The notes: generated by a model not told the origin, from the letters alone. A stretch of 64,000 bases of DNA from Amphiura filiformis (GCF_039555335.1 NC_092629.1:3429912-3493911); one strand, 5' to 3'; positions 10,206 through 22,490 are shown, counted from the stretch's first letter. A program made the numbers and translations.

Positions 10206-12007
10206 AAATTGTTATCATTGGTTGGTGCTTAATTTGAAGTTTTGCATGAGCGCAATTCATAATATTCGGCCATCATTCATATAGTAGAAGGAACAATGTA
10301 TTTTATTGTATTGTATCGACGATTGTGTATAATCGGCGATTATTGTTGTTACAGACCCAATTCGGAATGCATCTACTCACCATTGTATATATGCATAATT
10401 CATGGTGTTGATTCATCAGTGCTGTCATCATACTGTCAGATTCACCATTTTGGAATTGGAGATCGTAAACAAATACAATTCAGTCTCAATTCCCCTTAGA
10501 AGTGATGATGTAGCTGGATTAACTACCATAGGAATAGATGAGTTGACTTCTGACATCATTGCCTGGCAGTATGCGCATGCATCATCACAATTTCCATTGT
10601 TTTTTGCCTGGCAGTATGCGCACGCATCATTTTTTGTTCAGGGCTTGTGTTTTTAAAACTCCCGCCACATCACAATAAGGCTATTGAACAGTGTAGTGGT
10701 TGCATGGGGTCCACTCAAGCATATCGATATACCAGTCCCTTGCCTTTGTTGATAAACATTGAGGTCAACTCATCTATAGTTCAAAATAATTTTTGAATAT
10801 ATCGCACTGTACTAAAGTTTATTCGGTTTATATAATGCGGAAAAAATGAGACTCATAACACTGTGCATTGATATAGAATGGCATGCACGCAGTTGGCCGC
10901 ACTGCTTACACTAGTTGTACGTTGCGTAATGCATGACTGACACATGCTTATGTGAATTTACGCGAGCGTGAGTTGGGACTTTATTGTCCCGCGCAGTAAC
11001 GAAAGCCCAATAATTTCCACCTTATATAAGCCTAACAAACTTTAGTACGTTCACGAAGTATCTCTGCATTGAACCATAGATGTCAAAGAACAGGGATAAA
11101 GACCTGGATCGTAATTCCATAGAATATTCATAACATGCTTATCATCATGCACTCGTACCTGTAAGATTAGTATTTTTGAAAATAGCCGTATTGTATTCAA
11201 TCTATGATTGCAGACATACATAGGTGATGAGTACAACCTGCTTGTAGTGCAGGGCAATATATTCAAAAATTGTGTTCACCTATTGCTATATGGTAGTTAA
11301 TCCTGTTATATCATCACTTCTACAGCAAATAGTGACTTGTATGATTCATGTGTAGTGTAGACAACTGAATAATTTAGTCTGATCTGTGTTGAATCCCACG
11401 CTTGTGCTCATTATTGCTTATTCTATTACCCCCACAACCCATTATTCAAAATCGCGCACTGTGATTTGTTGAAACGCGTCACATGAAAGACCATTAATTG
11501 GCAATAAAGTGGCCAGGGCAACGAACTTTATGTTCGATTCTTCTCTCATCACAGCGCACAGCAAAGCGTGATTAGCGTCGTTACGCATTCTATGCAAAGC
11601 ATTACGCTTGGTAACACGTTTTGCAATTCTCGCTATCACTTACGCTTTGGCTACGCGTAGGCTCTCCACCTTGAGGTAAACAACTTGAAATATTTGGGCA
11701 AAAAATATATTTTCTGTTTAAATCTCACTATTTTGTGGTAATAGAATAGAAATAAAGGATGCAGCATTATCCTTTACACGCAAATAATGTGTGGCCCGGG
11801 ATTGTAGGGAAAGTTAAGGAATTCAAAAGGTAGAGCCTTGACGTCAAGTTTTTTGTTGTTTTTTCCTCATTAAACTTTTGAAGATAAATATCATTTACAA
11901 GTTTGATATGTTTTCTACAACAACAAACAAACTTGATATTTCTAAATAATACTCTTATACTACCCACAGCATGTAATAAATCATATCCTTGTTATTTGTT
12001 CATCCAG
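10206..12007. other. Intron between SRCR domains 3 and 4
   Basis: About 1.8 kb of intron after the 75-bp array. Bases 10,561-10,630 hold two copies of a GCCTGGCAGTATGCGCA segment about 46 bp apart. No exon-like or RNA-like sequence was found. Confidence 0.5.
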
Positions 12008-12307
12008 TGCGTCTGTCAGGTACCTCCTCTGGACGAGTTGAGTTATTCGCTGGTGGCGCTTGGGGTACAGTTTGCGATGATGATTGGGACATTAACGAAG
12101 CAAACATCGTCTGTAGGATACTTGGATTAGGACCAGCACAAAGGGCTTCCACAGAGGCTGAATTTGGGGAAGGAAGCGGACCACATATGCTGGGTGGTCT
12201 ACAATGTACTGGCGAGCATACTAATCTGTTTCAGTGTCCATATGATGAGAATGATGATTGTGGCCATTCGGAAGATGCGGGAGTGGTGTGTAGTCAGCCT
12301 ACAAATG
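12008..12307 (+). CDS. SRCR gene A, exon for SRCR domain 4
   Basis: A 300-nt phase 1-1 exon (acceptor TTCATCCAG, donor AATG|GTGAGT). It encodes VRLSGTSSGRVELF, WGTVCDDDWDINEAN, IVCRILGL, LQCTGEHTNLFQC, DDCGHSEDAG and VVCSQP, with six cysteines and an intact acidic cluster (CDDDWD). It is the most compact domain of the set. An imperfect copy of its last 40 bases is found 260 bp downstream, in the following intron. Confidence 0.94.
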
Positions 12308-12570
12308 GTGAGTACATAGTGCAATGCTTTGTAGTGTACATCACAGTATGCTACATGTAAATTAAGTCATTCTTGGCCAGGCTGGAACATGCGCGTTGCG
12401 TCTATGTAGCGTACTAAGCATGTACGCAATGTAAGGCATGTGTATGCTTTCTTCTGTACCATGCTATGTGTGCATGTTTATCGGAGAGCCACTAACGTTT
12501 CGAGCTTGGCCAAGAATTACTTTTATCTGTAGCTTGTTAGAATGACCATATGCTGAGATTCATTAGTATC

Positions 12571-12610
12571 ACAATCATGAGGAAGATACAGGAGTGGTGT
12601 GTAGTCACCC
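12571..12610 (+). pseudogene. Relic of an SRCR exon tail in the intron
   Basis: The segment reads as HEEDTGVVCSHP followed by a stop. It shares the 17-base run GGAGTGGTGTGTAGTCA with the end of the domain 4 exon (HSEDAGVVCSQP). Only this tail is preserved, with no upstream SRCR core and no functional donor in register. It is a fragment of a duplicated exon. Confidence 0.7.
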
Positions 12611-12860
12611 GTAGTCATGAGCAGGGAACCACATTAATGCATCAAGTTACTCAAGTAATCCTTTTTTTTGTATAAATTCTCAGAGCATGAGTCCTATTAC
12701 CATGTATTGCTGCCAAATAATTTGTAACCTGCATATTTATGAATATGAATGACCTCATTTGCATATTTTGTCAAACAATGTGATTTTCTGATTTACCAAA
12801 TCACTCACTAATAGTGCCTTTGTAATTCATATATTCAATTATGTTGTATATTCTCATCAG

Positions 12861-13172
12861 AGCCACTTCGTGTAGTTGGTGGAGGACATAATATCCAAGG
12901 CCGACTAGAGGTCCTTAAGAATGGTGTATGGGGTAGCGTATGTAACCACGGTTTTACACTCCGGGATGCTACCGTCGCCTGCCGTGCCATGGGCTTCCCT
13001 AGAGCAATCCAGCTTATGTTTTTTGGTCCAGGAAATGGGCCGATTTATTATGACGGGGTCAACTGTCTTGGGACGGAGGGGTCACTAGCAGACTGTGATA
13101 GGCTGATACATGACCCTGCTAATAGTACATGTCAGCATACAGATGATGTGGGCATTATTTGTAGTCCTGCAG
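12861..13172 (+). CDS. SRCR gene A, exon for SRCR domain 5
   Basis: A 312-nt phase 1-1 exon (acceptor TTCTCATCAG, donor GCAG|GTAAGA). It encodes PLRVVGGG, WGSVCNHGFTLRDA, VACRAMGF, VNCLGTEGSLADC, NSTCQHTDDVG and IICSPA. All six cysteines are present, but the usual CDD after C2 is CNH, so the acidic cation-site residues there are lost. The NST just before C7 is an N-glycosylation sequon. Confidence 0.93.
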
Positions 13173-13251
13173 GTAAGATGCATGGATGCATTTAGTAATG
13201 AGTACCAACTCCACCATGTTTGTGTGTCGCTCATTGGAAGGCAAAATATAG

Positions 13252-13719
13252 GGTCCACAACTTCCCCCCTAAATACTTTTTAAAATAAATCAAAAAATAT
13301 TTGACAAAATGCAAACGTGTAAAAAGGTATGGGTAGCCATTTTACACCTTATGGAACAAATTATAGCATCACATGTCATTGCGTTGAGTCATAATAGTTC
13401 ATTAAGTAAAAAAAGAGACAGTTTTAAACAGTGTTAAAAGTTGCACCTAAGTCCACACAAGTCAGCTCTCAAACAATACAGTAGGCCAGGTCTATTCATG
13501 TGTTTGTTAAAGAAAACCTGACTGCTATGTACTCAGATGCAACTTTTAAAACAGCCTCTTTACTTACACAATTGTGACTGAACGCAATGATGTGTGACAC
13601 TATAAATTGGTCCACATGTGTAAAACAAATAGGGCTATACATATCTTTTTACATTTTTACATTTCATAAAATATTTTTTGACTTTATTCTAAAAAGTATT
13701 AGGTGGGAAGTTGTGGACT
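13252..13719. mobile_element. MITE with terminal inverted repeats
   Basis: The left end GGTCCACAACTTCCC followed by CTAAATACTTTTTA is mirrored by AAAAAGTATTAGGTG and GGAAGTTGTGGAC on the right. The inner parts also pair imperfectly (AAAAGTTGCACCTAAGT against ATGCAACTTTTAAAACAG). No coding capacity is seen. Confidence 0.7.
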
Positions 13720-14580
13720 GTATAGTGTACCTCAGGCTTTTGCAAGTTGAAGAAATCTGAACTTCCAAGCGATATCGCTTGACATGTCTATGCATCAACC
13801 AATCATTTCCATCTAACTTGATCTATTATTTTACCATTCTCGATTATTAACTTTTGGCGATGAATTGAATTAATTCAAAGCAATAATTATTGACAGCAAT
13901 GGATCTTCTAATAATGTATTGTGGCATATTTAGAATATTTTAATTTTCATTTAGAATTGCTATCACCGTGATAAGTATAAATGCAAAAGTTACGAGCGAT
14001 GCATAGCATAATTCGGCGATTGCCCATCGCTTTACAAATGTGGCACATCGCAATCGCTCGATCAGCAATCGAGTATAAATTCAGTTTAACGCTCAATCAT
14101 AGAGATGCTAATTATCATTCCATATAAGGCTTTAGCAAATAATCACTGGAGGTATATTATTTGCCTGCCATAAGTAACAAACCAATATGGCGGAGTTACC
14201 ATGACACTACACACATCTCTTTGGAATTTACTGATTTGTCTTTTCTTGTCAAGGCTAATCTAGCTAGGCTACGGTTGTTTGATGGTATGTAGGACATATT
14301 CATTTTAAAGCAAAGTTCAAAGTACACGGAAAAGCTGCTGTAAATGGGAGATGTATTAAAATAAGATGAGGAACTATTTGTTTCTATGCCATCTGAAAAA
14401 GCTGCTGTAAATGGATGAAAAATGCCAAGTTATAGTATAAAATTATCTTGAAACAGAAAAGACAGTGATATAAATGTAATTGTGATTCAATCAGCTCTAG
14501 TAGTCAGCTGTGTGGTTGGGTTAAAGGGTCCAGTGTGCCATCATAAGTTTTTCATAAATGTTCCATTTTTCTTAAAACAG
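13720..14580. other. Intron between SRCR domains 5 and 6
   Basis: AT-rich intron. Besides the MITE upstream, nothing could be supported apart from the acceptor TTTTTCTTAAAACAG at its end. Confidence 0.5.
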
Positions 14581-14895
14581 TCAGCATAATTGGAGAGCGT
14601 GTTTCAAGCGCCGGTCTTATCCTTCTCTACCACAACGGCGAATTTGGCAAAATATGCGACGATACATGGGATATAGTAGACGCCAACGTACTCTGTCGTC
14701 AGTTAGGCTACCCATCAGCATTACTGGATTCTGCTGATACCGCTGTCACATTGGAGTTTTCGAAACACATCGTTGGGAATATCCAGTGTGTGGGACAAGA
14801 ACGGGAGCTTTTAGATTGTCAACACTCAGACATTGGACCATATGACTGTAGTGCCTATGACAACATGACTGCTGGAGTGACTTGTGAACCCAATG
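14581..14895 (+). CDS. SRCR gene A, exon for SRCR domain 6
   Basis: A 315-nt phase 1-1 exon (acceptor CTTAAAACAG, donor AATG|GTAATC). It is easy to miss because no long methionine-initiated frame covers it. The translation has SIIGERVSSAGLILL, FGKICDDTWDIVDAN, VLCRQLGYPSALL, IQCVGQERELLDC, YDCSAYDNMTAG and VTCEPN. All six group A cysteines are in place, and there is an NMT sequon between C7 and C8. Reading frame and both splice phases match the flanking exons, so it should be part of the transcript. Confidence 0.92.
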
Positions 14896-14969
14896 GTAAT
14901 CAAGTAGAGAATTAACAATAGCAATTTTTGTCAGATGGACATTTTATTTTTGATTTTCAAAAGACCCTA

Positions 14970-15065
14970 CATACCTGTAACATACAATACACCTCTCTCG
15001 CAAACTAGTGCATTGCATACCTGTGACATACAATACACCTGTCTCGCAAACTAGTGCATTGCATA
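14970..15065. repeat. Tandem duplication of about 46 bp
   Basis: Two adjacent copies of ACCTGTAACATACAATACAC and CTCTCGCAAACTAGTGCATT, differing at a few bases. The remaining intron to 15,872 shows no other feature. Confidence 0.7.
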
Positions 15066-15872
15066 TGTACTTGCTCAATTACATTTTGTTACATACTTGA
15101 ATGGGTTCTTTTCTAATAGAACTTTTTATTTTACCTGTAAAGTCTATGGGGATGAAGAGTAGAGAAAGCTGGAAAGGGCGACATAGCCTCATTTTAGGCC
15201 ATTTTAGGCACTTAAAGGCTCTTAAAAGGAACCCCATAAAATTGGCATCAAATGCTACTTGTGCAAGTATGAATATAATTAAATAACTTCTGAAGAGGGG
15301 GCTATAGCCAAAACAATAACTATACTATATCACTAAGTTATGAATCAAAGGTGCTAACCCCTCCACTCATAGTACTCCTGGATCAGTGTGCTCCTGGATC
15401 ACTAAAAATATAGTCCTGCACTCAGAAGATAGGCATACTCCTGGAGCACTGTGTGTTTGCAGATAGAACTCACTAACCGTATCGCAGTGTGGTTATTATC
15501 CTTTTTGAGATATGGTGGACACAATAGGATGGCACTGCACGAAGCGGGTGAAGTCTTTTCAATTTGCCAGGTTTTACCCAGATTGAATATTGCCCTCCTT
15601 TTGTGTACGCCATACTTTGAAAAGGCTAAGGAAACAAAGGTGTGTCCTGTATCATGTGATAAAGGATAGGAAGGTCTAATATTTTGAATAGTGGATGCCA
15701 GTGCTGTGTAACCGATATGCCCTACGATAAAATATTGGACATACGTATCCTCTTTCTCATGAAAGTGGACAGTATAAAAAAATTGCTATCCTTTATTCTA
15801 TGCCACTATTGCCATAGCAATGATCTTATGTATATAATTGGGCTATATAAATATGTGCCTCTTTCTTTACAG
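15066..15872. other. Intron between SRCR domains 6 and 7
   Basis: About 800 bp without a recognisable exon. GTGCTCCTGGATCA and CTCCTGGAGCACTG motifs near 15,385 and 15,431 form short imperfect repeats. It ends in the acceptor TCTTTACAG. Confidence 0.45.
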
Positions 15873-16184
15873 TACGTTTGGCAGATGGCAACAACATACT
15901 AGAAGGACGCGTCGAGATCTATGCATACGGCTTATGGTACTCAGTCTGTGATAGCAACTGGGATATTAATGACGCTCATGTAATCTGTCGTAGTCTGGGT
16001 TATCCAGGGGCTGACCAAGCGTTCACGGGGTCCAGCTTTGGCAGCGGTACAGCTCCTGTTCTGTTGGACAACTTAAACTGTGCAGGGAACGAGAGGTCGT
16101 TGTTGTATTGCTCAAGTCCAACACCTCCTGGAATTCACAGGTGTGGCCCCAATAACCGTGCTGGGGTCCGATGTGAAAGACCTT
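15873..16184 (+). CDS. SRCR gene A, exon for SRCR domain 7
   Basis: A 312-nt phase 1-1 exon (acceptor TTTCTTTACAG, donor CCTT|GTAAGT). It encodes VRLADGNNILEGRVEIY, WYSVCDSNWDINDAH, VICRSLGYPGA, LNCAGNERSLLYC, IHRCGPNNRAG and VRCERP, with six cysteines. C6-C7 has a proline-rich loop (SSPTPPGIH), and the usual GHxEDAGV is changed to GPNNRAGV. This domain is therefore intact in its disulfides but divergent in the C-terminal loop. Confidence 0.93.
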
Positions 16185-16439
16185 GTAAGTATATGCTTCC
16201 CAGGAGGGGTACTCAGAACAAATGACCATACGGGAATTGGTAGCATTTTTTAGTCTTTTGGGATATCAATGACTCCTTTTCTAGGCCAATTTTGGTTTAT
16301 AGATGGGTGCTTTTTTCAAAATTTTCTCAATTTGTTTCTGAAAATAGCCTAATTTTGCCTCACTGTACCCAAAATGTTTGAAATTTCTCCAAAATTTGTG
16401 AACATTTTGACTTCTGGTATATCGATGGGTCCAAATTTT

Positions 16440-17278
16440 TATGCCTCCACCGGAGGTATTATGTTTCCTGTTTGTCCGTCCGTCCGAGCTTGTGAGTGCA
16501 ATTTCTTGGAACTGGTAAGGCGTATAGTGATGCAATTTGGTGGAAGAGTGGCAATTGGGAGTCTCCAAATTTTAGCAGGATTTTGTCGCAAAATATGGTA
16601 ATTAAGTACCTAATTTGCATAATTTATGCATATCAAGCAAAATAACCTTGTGCACAGATGATCTGGAGATCTGTACGAGTTACAGTGATGAAACTTGGCA
16701 GAGAGTAGCACAGCCAGAGGTTCTTGACATGCAAAATATGCATAATCGCAAGGTCATTGTGAGGTCATTTGGGGTCATGCGGGGGAAAATGGCCATATAT
16801 TGTTGCAGGTTCATGAAATTTGGTGGGAACGACTACTGTAGGAAGAAAAAAATGTCATGGTCATTTTGGGATCATCCAAGGTCAAATTGCCATAGATTGT
16901 CGCAGGTTCATGAAATTTTGTGGGGATGACCACTGAAACAAGGCAAAAATGTCAAGGTCATTTTGGGGTCATCCAAGGTCAAATTGCCATAGATTGTCAC
17001 AGGTTCATAAAATTTTGTGGGGATGACCACTGAAACAAGCCAAAAATGTCAAGGTCATTTTGGGGTCATTCTAGGTCATCTGGGGTCAAATCGCTATAGA
17101 CTGCTGCAGGTTCATGAAATTTGGTGGGAACAGCCACCTTAGTGAGACAAAGAATGTGAAGGTCATTTTGGGGTCAAGTGAAATTGCACTGTTTAAAATG
17201 ATGGACGTCAAGGTGGAGGCATTGCGGCCGACGCTTTGCGTCGAGAACTGCGCAGGTCGAGAACCTGCGAAATTCTAG
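16440..17278. repeat. Dispersed repeat with 96-bp internal units
   Basis: It starts ATGCCTCCACCGGAGGTATT and ends ACGCTTTGCGTCGAGAACTG followed by a second GCGCAGGTCGAGAACCTGCG hairpin-like stretch. The middle has degenerate units of about 96 bp (AAGGTCATTTTGGGGTCA, GTTCATGAAATTTTGTGGGG). It resembles the GGTCA-rich region at 33.4-35.1 kb. No coding frame persists. Confidence 0.65.
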
Positions 17279-17860
17279 TTTGAAAAAAATCAGTGGCACA
17301 CCCCTACACAAACCAAATGTGAGGATTCCCCCTTAATATGCTTGTTGTATTGCCAAGTGCCATAGTAGTAGTAGTATCGACGTAATTCCCTCCTTATAAA
17401 TTTTGACTGTGTGCATCATTTTGCAACTTTTGAAAATGCACCCAATTTCATATACTGGTATCAATCTTTGTCAATTTAGATTGATTGGTAGCAAATTTTG
17501 TATTACATTGGAGCTAACAAGTTTCTGCACACGACCGTATCAATCAAAATGTCATAACAAGATCAGGTTTTGGTGTAGGATGGGTTACATAAGTGTGGAC
17601 TTCCTTTATTTGAGGTGATTATATTGTATTCATGAATTGATGCTAGATCGTCTACTTAGGACATGGACATGTATGTGGTATAAAAAATGCTCAATTGATA
17701 AAAACAAAATGTATCGGGTCTACACTATAGACAGAAAGCCAGTGGACTTGGAGCAAGTCTTATGATCTTGTTTTGTTTGTCGAGGGATGGTGTATCTTTG
17801 GTGTGACCAACCTTAAGCTTGAACTGAATGCCATCGGTATCTTGTTATAATTTTTTCCAG

Positions 17861-18046
17861 TGCGTCTCCGCGATGGAATTACAAGCTATGATGGTCAAGT
17901 GCAAGCTTTCATCGTCAATGCCTGGAGGTCGATCCTGATACCGCAACCTGGTTTGCCTACAAATGCAGCTAACATCGTCTGCCAATTGCTGGGATCGGAA
18001 TCTGCTGCTGGTGTGACAGTGCACGAATACAGCTATGACACTGCAG
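17861..18046 (+). CDS. SRCR gene A, first exon of SRCR domain 8 (4-Cys variant)
   Basis: The first half of a split domain, 186 nt, phase 1 at both ends (acceptor TTTTTTCCAG, donor GCAG|GTATGA). It encodes VRLRDGITSYDGQVQAF, WRSILIPQPG, AANIVCQLLG and EYSYDTA. C3 is present, but C2 is absent: the position that normally reads WGTVCDD is WRSILIP. The intron after it is 2.47 kb, and the partner exon at 20,518 matches in phase. Together the halves give 315 nt, the normal length of one domain here. Confidence 0.85.
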
Positions 18047-20517
18047 GTATGATATAGGGGAGAGTGAAAAACTCTTGTGAAATGACATTTAATGTATTCT
18101 AGTTTAAACTGTGTGTGTGTGTGTGGGGGGGGGGTATTATAAAGGGACAATCAAAGAATTTCTAAACAAAATATTTTGCCAAATGTTGGGTTCCGCTTCA
18201 GAGATATATGAACGCAATTACATCCAGCCAGTGGTTTAGTCAGGAGGAAGCTTTTCCCTGTGAGAAGTCTTGCCCCCCCCCGAGATGCTGGCTGCCTGAT
18301 CAATATTTAAGATTTTGTACTTTTTTTGACGGTTTTGACCATTTTCATCCAATTTTTCTCCCTTTATTCCCCTCCCATCTAAAAAAAAGTCTTTGCTATG
18401 CCATTGTATCAGACCAAGTGTATACAACTAAAAGATTTGTTAAGTCTGACCCAAGACAGACCAAAACTACCTTACTGTACTAATTTCACCATATACGCTA
18501 AACCAAGGAATTTGGTTGATTCATAATCTGATGCACCTCCAGTGTTTGCTGGGGGCGAGGTCAAAATATGCAGGGCATAATGGGAAAATGTCGACATCCA
18601 AAGCCAGCGTAATAAGAATACAACTATGGAACATAATGCCATTGTGTGGTTAGTGTCATTATAATGATGTGAATGCACAGTAAAACAGTAATTTACAATT
18701 ATTGTAGATCCATTTTCTATCTATCGATCACATGGAATCCTTTGTGGAGCTGTTTTCAACATTATTATTATCACACTCCCATGAAAATGCTCATCTACAT
18801 GTATCAGGGACACCGTTCTTTAATTCCAATACATTAGCACTAAGAATATTTAATTGAGGTTATTGGACTATGCCATTGAGATGAGGCTATTGTGGTCCAT
18901 AGTGTCACTGATTATTTTTACTCGTCACACAGAAATTTCCTTGTATGAGATGAAGGATAGCAATGACAATTTTGTTAAATATCAGACTCAAGATTTTGGT
19001 TAATGTCATAAGCAAGATTAGACCTACCGATTGCATTATGTTCCCACCACTGATCTTTTAATTGGTAGAATTCAGTCTAAACTATTATTAACATCAATTG
19101 AATTGTTTCTTTTTGTGAATAAGATATTAATATATATTTTTCAGCCAAAAAACAAAAACAAAGTTCTTAATTAACTGCTTAATTAGCACTTCATTTCTTA
19201 ACGAGGCACTCATATTGGCCTGTAATGCGTAACAACCGAGCTCATGTAGCCTCACTTATTTTCAATTTTCTAAGAGTATTTGAAGATAATTCCTAACAAA
19301 TAGGGTATCACAGAAAAGCTAAGACTCTAAGCAATGTCCCTGAGGCAAAGATTAATTTGTGTAAGGATCTAATTTTTGTGAATGAAGTTTTTGTTGGTGA
19401 GTAATGTTATGTAATGGTTTCCTAAGAAAGTGAATGAAAGTTTGTTAAACTCACCCCTGGGTGTGAAAAATTCGGCCCAAACCCTATCTTATGAAATGAA
19501 CAAATGATATAGTTCAAAATAAACATCTTTAGGATGACAAAAAAACGAACCAGGAGTTCAGAGGAGATGATTTCCATGATCAGTCCACTTCTCAAGATTG
19601 ACTTCAACAGTGATTACAAGCTAAGTGTCTGCTTAAATTAACCCCTGTTGTAGCAGTGTTTTTGTATTGTTGTTCTTAACACTTTTACATATTAATGAAC
19701 ATGTGATTGGCAGTAAGTACTGAAAATACAAAGTAGATAGCTCTTTCCAATAATTTTTGACACCATTTTTTACCAGATCAGTCCATTTTCCAAGATGCTT
19801 GTTCAGAGATACTTGACAAAAGACCAATAGACAAAGCATGTAATGCCCTTTGATTTCTATAGTTTTAAACATGGTTAACATGTATAGTATAATAGGCCCA
19901 CATTATATTTCATCAGATTTCTTATGTTAAATGGTGTCATTATGATTTTTTTTAAATGACAGAAAGTTTCATTATCAATTCTAGGCTTTCATGACAGCAA
20001 AAACATAGATTTCTTCATATAGATATAGATGGAAAAGCTGAAATTGCAGTGTGCATCTTATGTGTATCTGCACACAAGGTCACACTTGCACATTCACAAT
20101 AGGCATACACAAAAGAATTTGGCCATTTCTTTTGTGCTTACCTACACACAAGCAGTGTGTGCTATTTCTTGTTACTTCGGGTTGTTACACATTTGGTAGG
20201 TCTGATCTTGCTTATGACCAATAGTTCATTTTAACCCTTTGGACGGTCATTTCAAAACAAGGTTTTATGCATGTAAAGGTGCATGTTGTGTGAGTATAGG
20301 CCTTTCATACGCATGCTTTAATTACTGCAAATGCTTTGCAAAAGTCTTCTGAAGCTTTCTGACACATTGTTAGAAAAGAACGACGCAGGGAGAAAAAGAT
20401 GGTGGATCCATGTAATGGATCACAAATCGGATGACCTATTTGGGAGGGTTGTCTGTATTTTTGATGACGAAGACATACAATTTTGTTAATAATATTTTTT
20501 GACATCTATTTCTTCAG
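18047..20517. other. Intron inside SRCR domain 8
   Basis: 2.47 kb, AT-rich. A TG/G microsatellite lies at 18,110-18,135 and poly-C at 18,272-18,281. No other exon is recognisable. It ends with the acceptor CTATTTCTTCAG. Confidence 0.5.
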
Positions 20518-20646
20518 ATTCAACTCCATACAAAGTTGGTGGTGTGATTTGTCCTGATAACCCACATATTGGTTCATTTAACTGCCACTATGCCATGCAT
20601 GTAGGAGATGAACACCTGTATGCTGCTGGTGTCAACTGTAGGCCTT
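20518..20646 (+). CDS. SRCR gene A, second exon of SRCR domain 8
   Basis: A 129-nt phase 1-1 exon (acceptor TTTCTTCAG, donor CCTT|GTAAGT). With the split codon completed by the previous exon it reads D, then STPYKVGGVICPDNPHIG, SFNCHYAMHVGDEHLYAA and GVNCRP. It supplies C5, C6 and C8. The C7 position is missing, because GDEHLYAA stands where HNCxHxEDA is usual. The similarity to domain 1 (GAEHLNAAAVIC) is clear. Without the upstream half it would not be recognised as SRCR. Confidence 0.8.
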
Positions 20647-21339
20647 GTAAGTATTTGTACTGATATCTCCCAGTTTGACTGTATATACACCATGTACATA
20701 GGAGCCAATACAGTGCATTGGTTAGAATATCAAATGAAAGTTCATACTAGCACCTATGGGCATCTGCAGACGTATAACGATGTTAACCTTTCGTACACAC
20801 CTTACTCGTTTATTTACACACTCTAAGCAAGAAGCATTTTGTAAAGGCTAGCATCAAGCAACGGCGATAGCGGTTTCAACTATGAATACAGCATCATTCA
20901 AGTATTTAGGCCCTTATAATCTTTAGGTTCGAGAAGTGTGAAAGTTTGTGAATGATGTTCTCTATACGTCAGTGGAGAATTATGGTATGCAACTTCATCC
21001 GCAGTGGGCATATTGTGATACAATGCCATTAAATACTTGGACTAGAATCCAGAGTCTTTTGTTAGCAATGGTTGAATAAACATTGTCCAAACACTAGATA
21101 AAAAGACAGCTTTGTACTGCAGACCTTTGGTTTAGACCATGCACACAGAATATTCTGTTATTATACTCCCCGAAGCAAGTATTACAAATGCGGGCGTGTA
21201 TCAAACACAATATGAATTCGAAAAATCCCAAAGTAATAATACTTATTCATTTTTCATTATACACCTCTTGCAAACTGGAATGTGTATGTGTAGAATTTTA
21301 ATAACCTATGCTAAGGAAACAAACAGGTACATGCAAACT

Positions 21340-21780
21340 TAAGGGCTTGGATAGCAACGTTTGCATAATTTTTTTTCTGGGACATGAGAGCACCTCAGAC
21401 ATAAAAAATGGCATTCTGAATACGAGGGATGTCCTTCTGATACCAAATAATTTTGATTTTTTGAAATTCACAATAAAATACAAATTTTATGGCAAATTAT
21501 AAAAACAATTATATTTTTGATATCTAACAATCCTCAAAGTAAACTTAATAAATTTAATGATATGTACTTGAAGTGTATGTAGCTGGGATGAAAAGCTGAC
21601 GAATGTTTGAAAATTTTGACCTTTCGTATTGAAGGTAAACATTTTTTCCCCAAAAGACCTAACATTTTTAGGTCTTAAAATATCAAATATTAGTAATTTG
21701 CCAAAATTTTTTTATTATATCACAAATTTTGAAAAATAAAAATTTCTTCAATATTATTGAGATTGTTTGAAGAAGATGCG
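21340..21780. mobile_element. Dispersed repeat (ancient DNA-transposon-like)
   Basis: The segment TTTCTGGGACATGAGAGCAC, then CAGACATAAAAAATGGCATT and TTTTGATTTTTTGAAATTC resembles the piece at 4,918-5,010. It looks like a repeat common in marine invertebrate genomes. No coding frame remains. The family assignment is from memory of the pattern and is not verified. Confidence 0.45.
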
Positions 21781-21805
21781 ACCTGCATAGAAAATTTGCT
21801 ATTTA

Positions 21806-22490
21806 AAGGCCCATTCAGTGATTTGCTCATCCGGACAATCGTAAAAATCATCAGAATTCAGATTTTGGTACCTTTGTCATTGTAGGATGTGCTACCATAT
21901 CCTGCTGGTGGTTCAGCCGATAGCTGTGTATTTAAGACAAAATAAGACATTTTGCATGAATCTGTAATTTATATACTGACAGTATATAAGTTAGCTACAT
22001 TTATTTGAAAGGGGCTTCAACTCCTACATGTATACTGTTGTTTTCTTAATTTTTTGCCAAATGTTTCATTTCAAAAATACCAAATGACAATTTAACTGAC
22101 ATAGCCTTCACTTTTAAGCAATTTGAAATTTTTTTTAGTTTTTTTACACTTTTGCTAGGATAGCCCATCGATTAATTATTTCTTTGTCATAATTTTGTCA
22201 TGGAGATGGATCTCATATGATCCGGTTATGGTCAAATTTGTCATGTTCTGTTTTCTGTCTTACATTGAGGCCTACCATTAAAACAATGTGTTTTCAAAAT
22301 CTGAGTTGATAAGAAAAAACATGTTTAACAAATCCCTATAGGACACTACACACGCTTCTTGTTATAAATTAACCATGTACAATTAAAACAAAAAATTATC
22401 TCTGGCAATTTTGGCATTCAATTTCACTGGTGCTATAAAAAATGATTTCTTCTGGTACCAAAATCTGAATTTTTGTGAAGACGAATTGGG
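21806..22490. mobile_element. MITE with about 45-bp terminal inverted repeats
   Basis: The left end GGCCCATTCAGTGATTTGC continues into CAGATTTTGGTACC. The right end has GGTACCAAAATCTGAATTTT, then GGGGATGAG. A related copy of the left half lies at 52,776-53,056 and a 61-bp piece at 52,417. It occupies the intron before domain 9. Confidence 0.65.
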
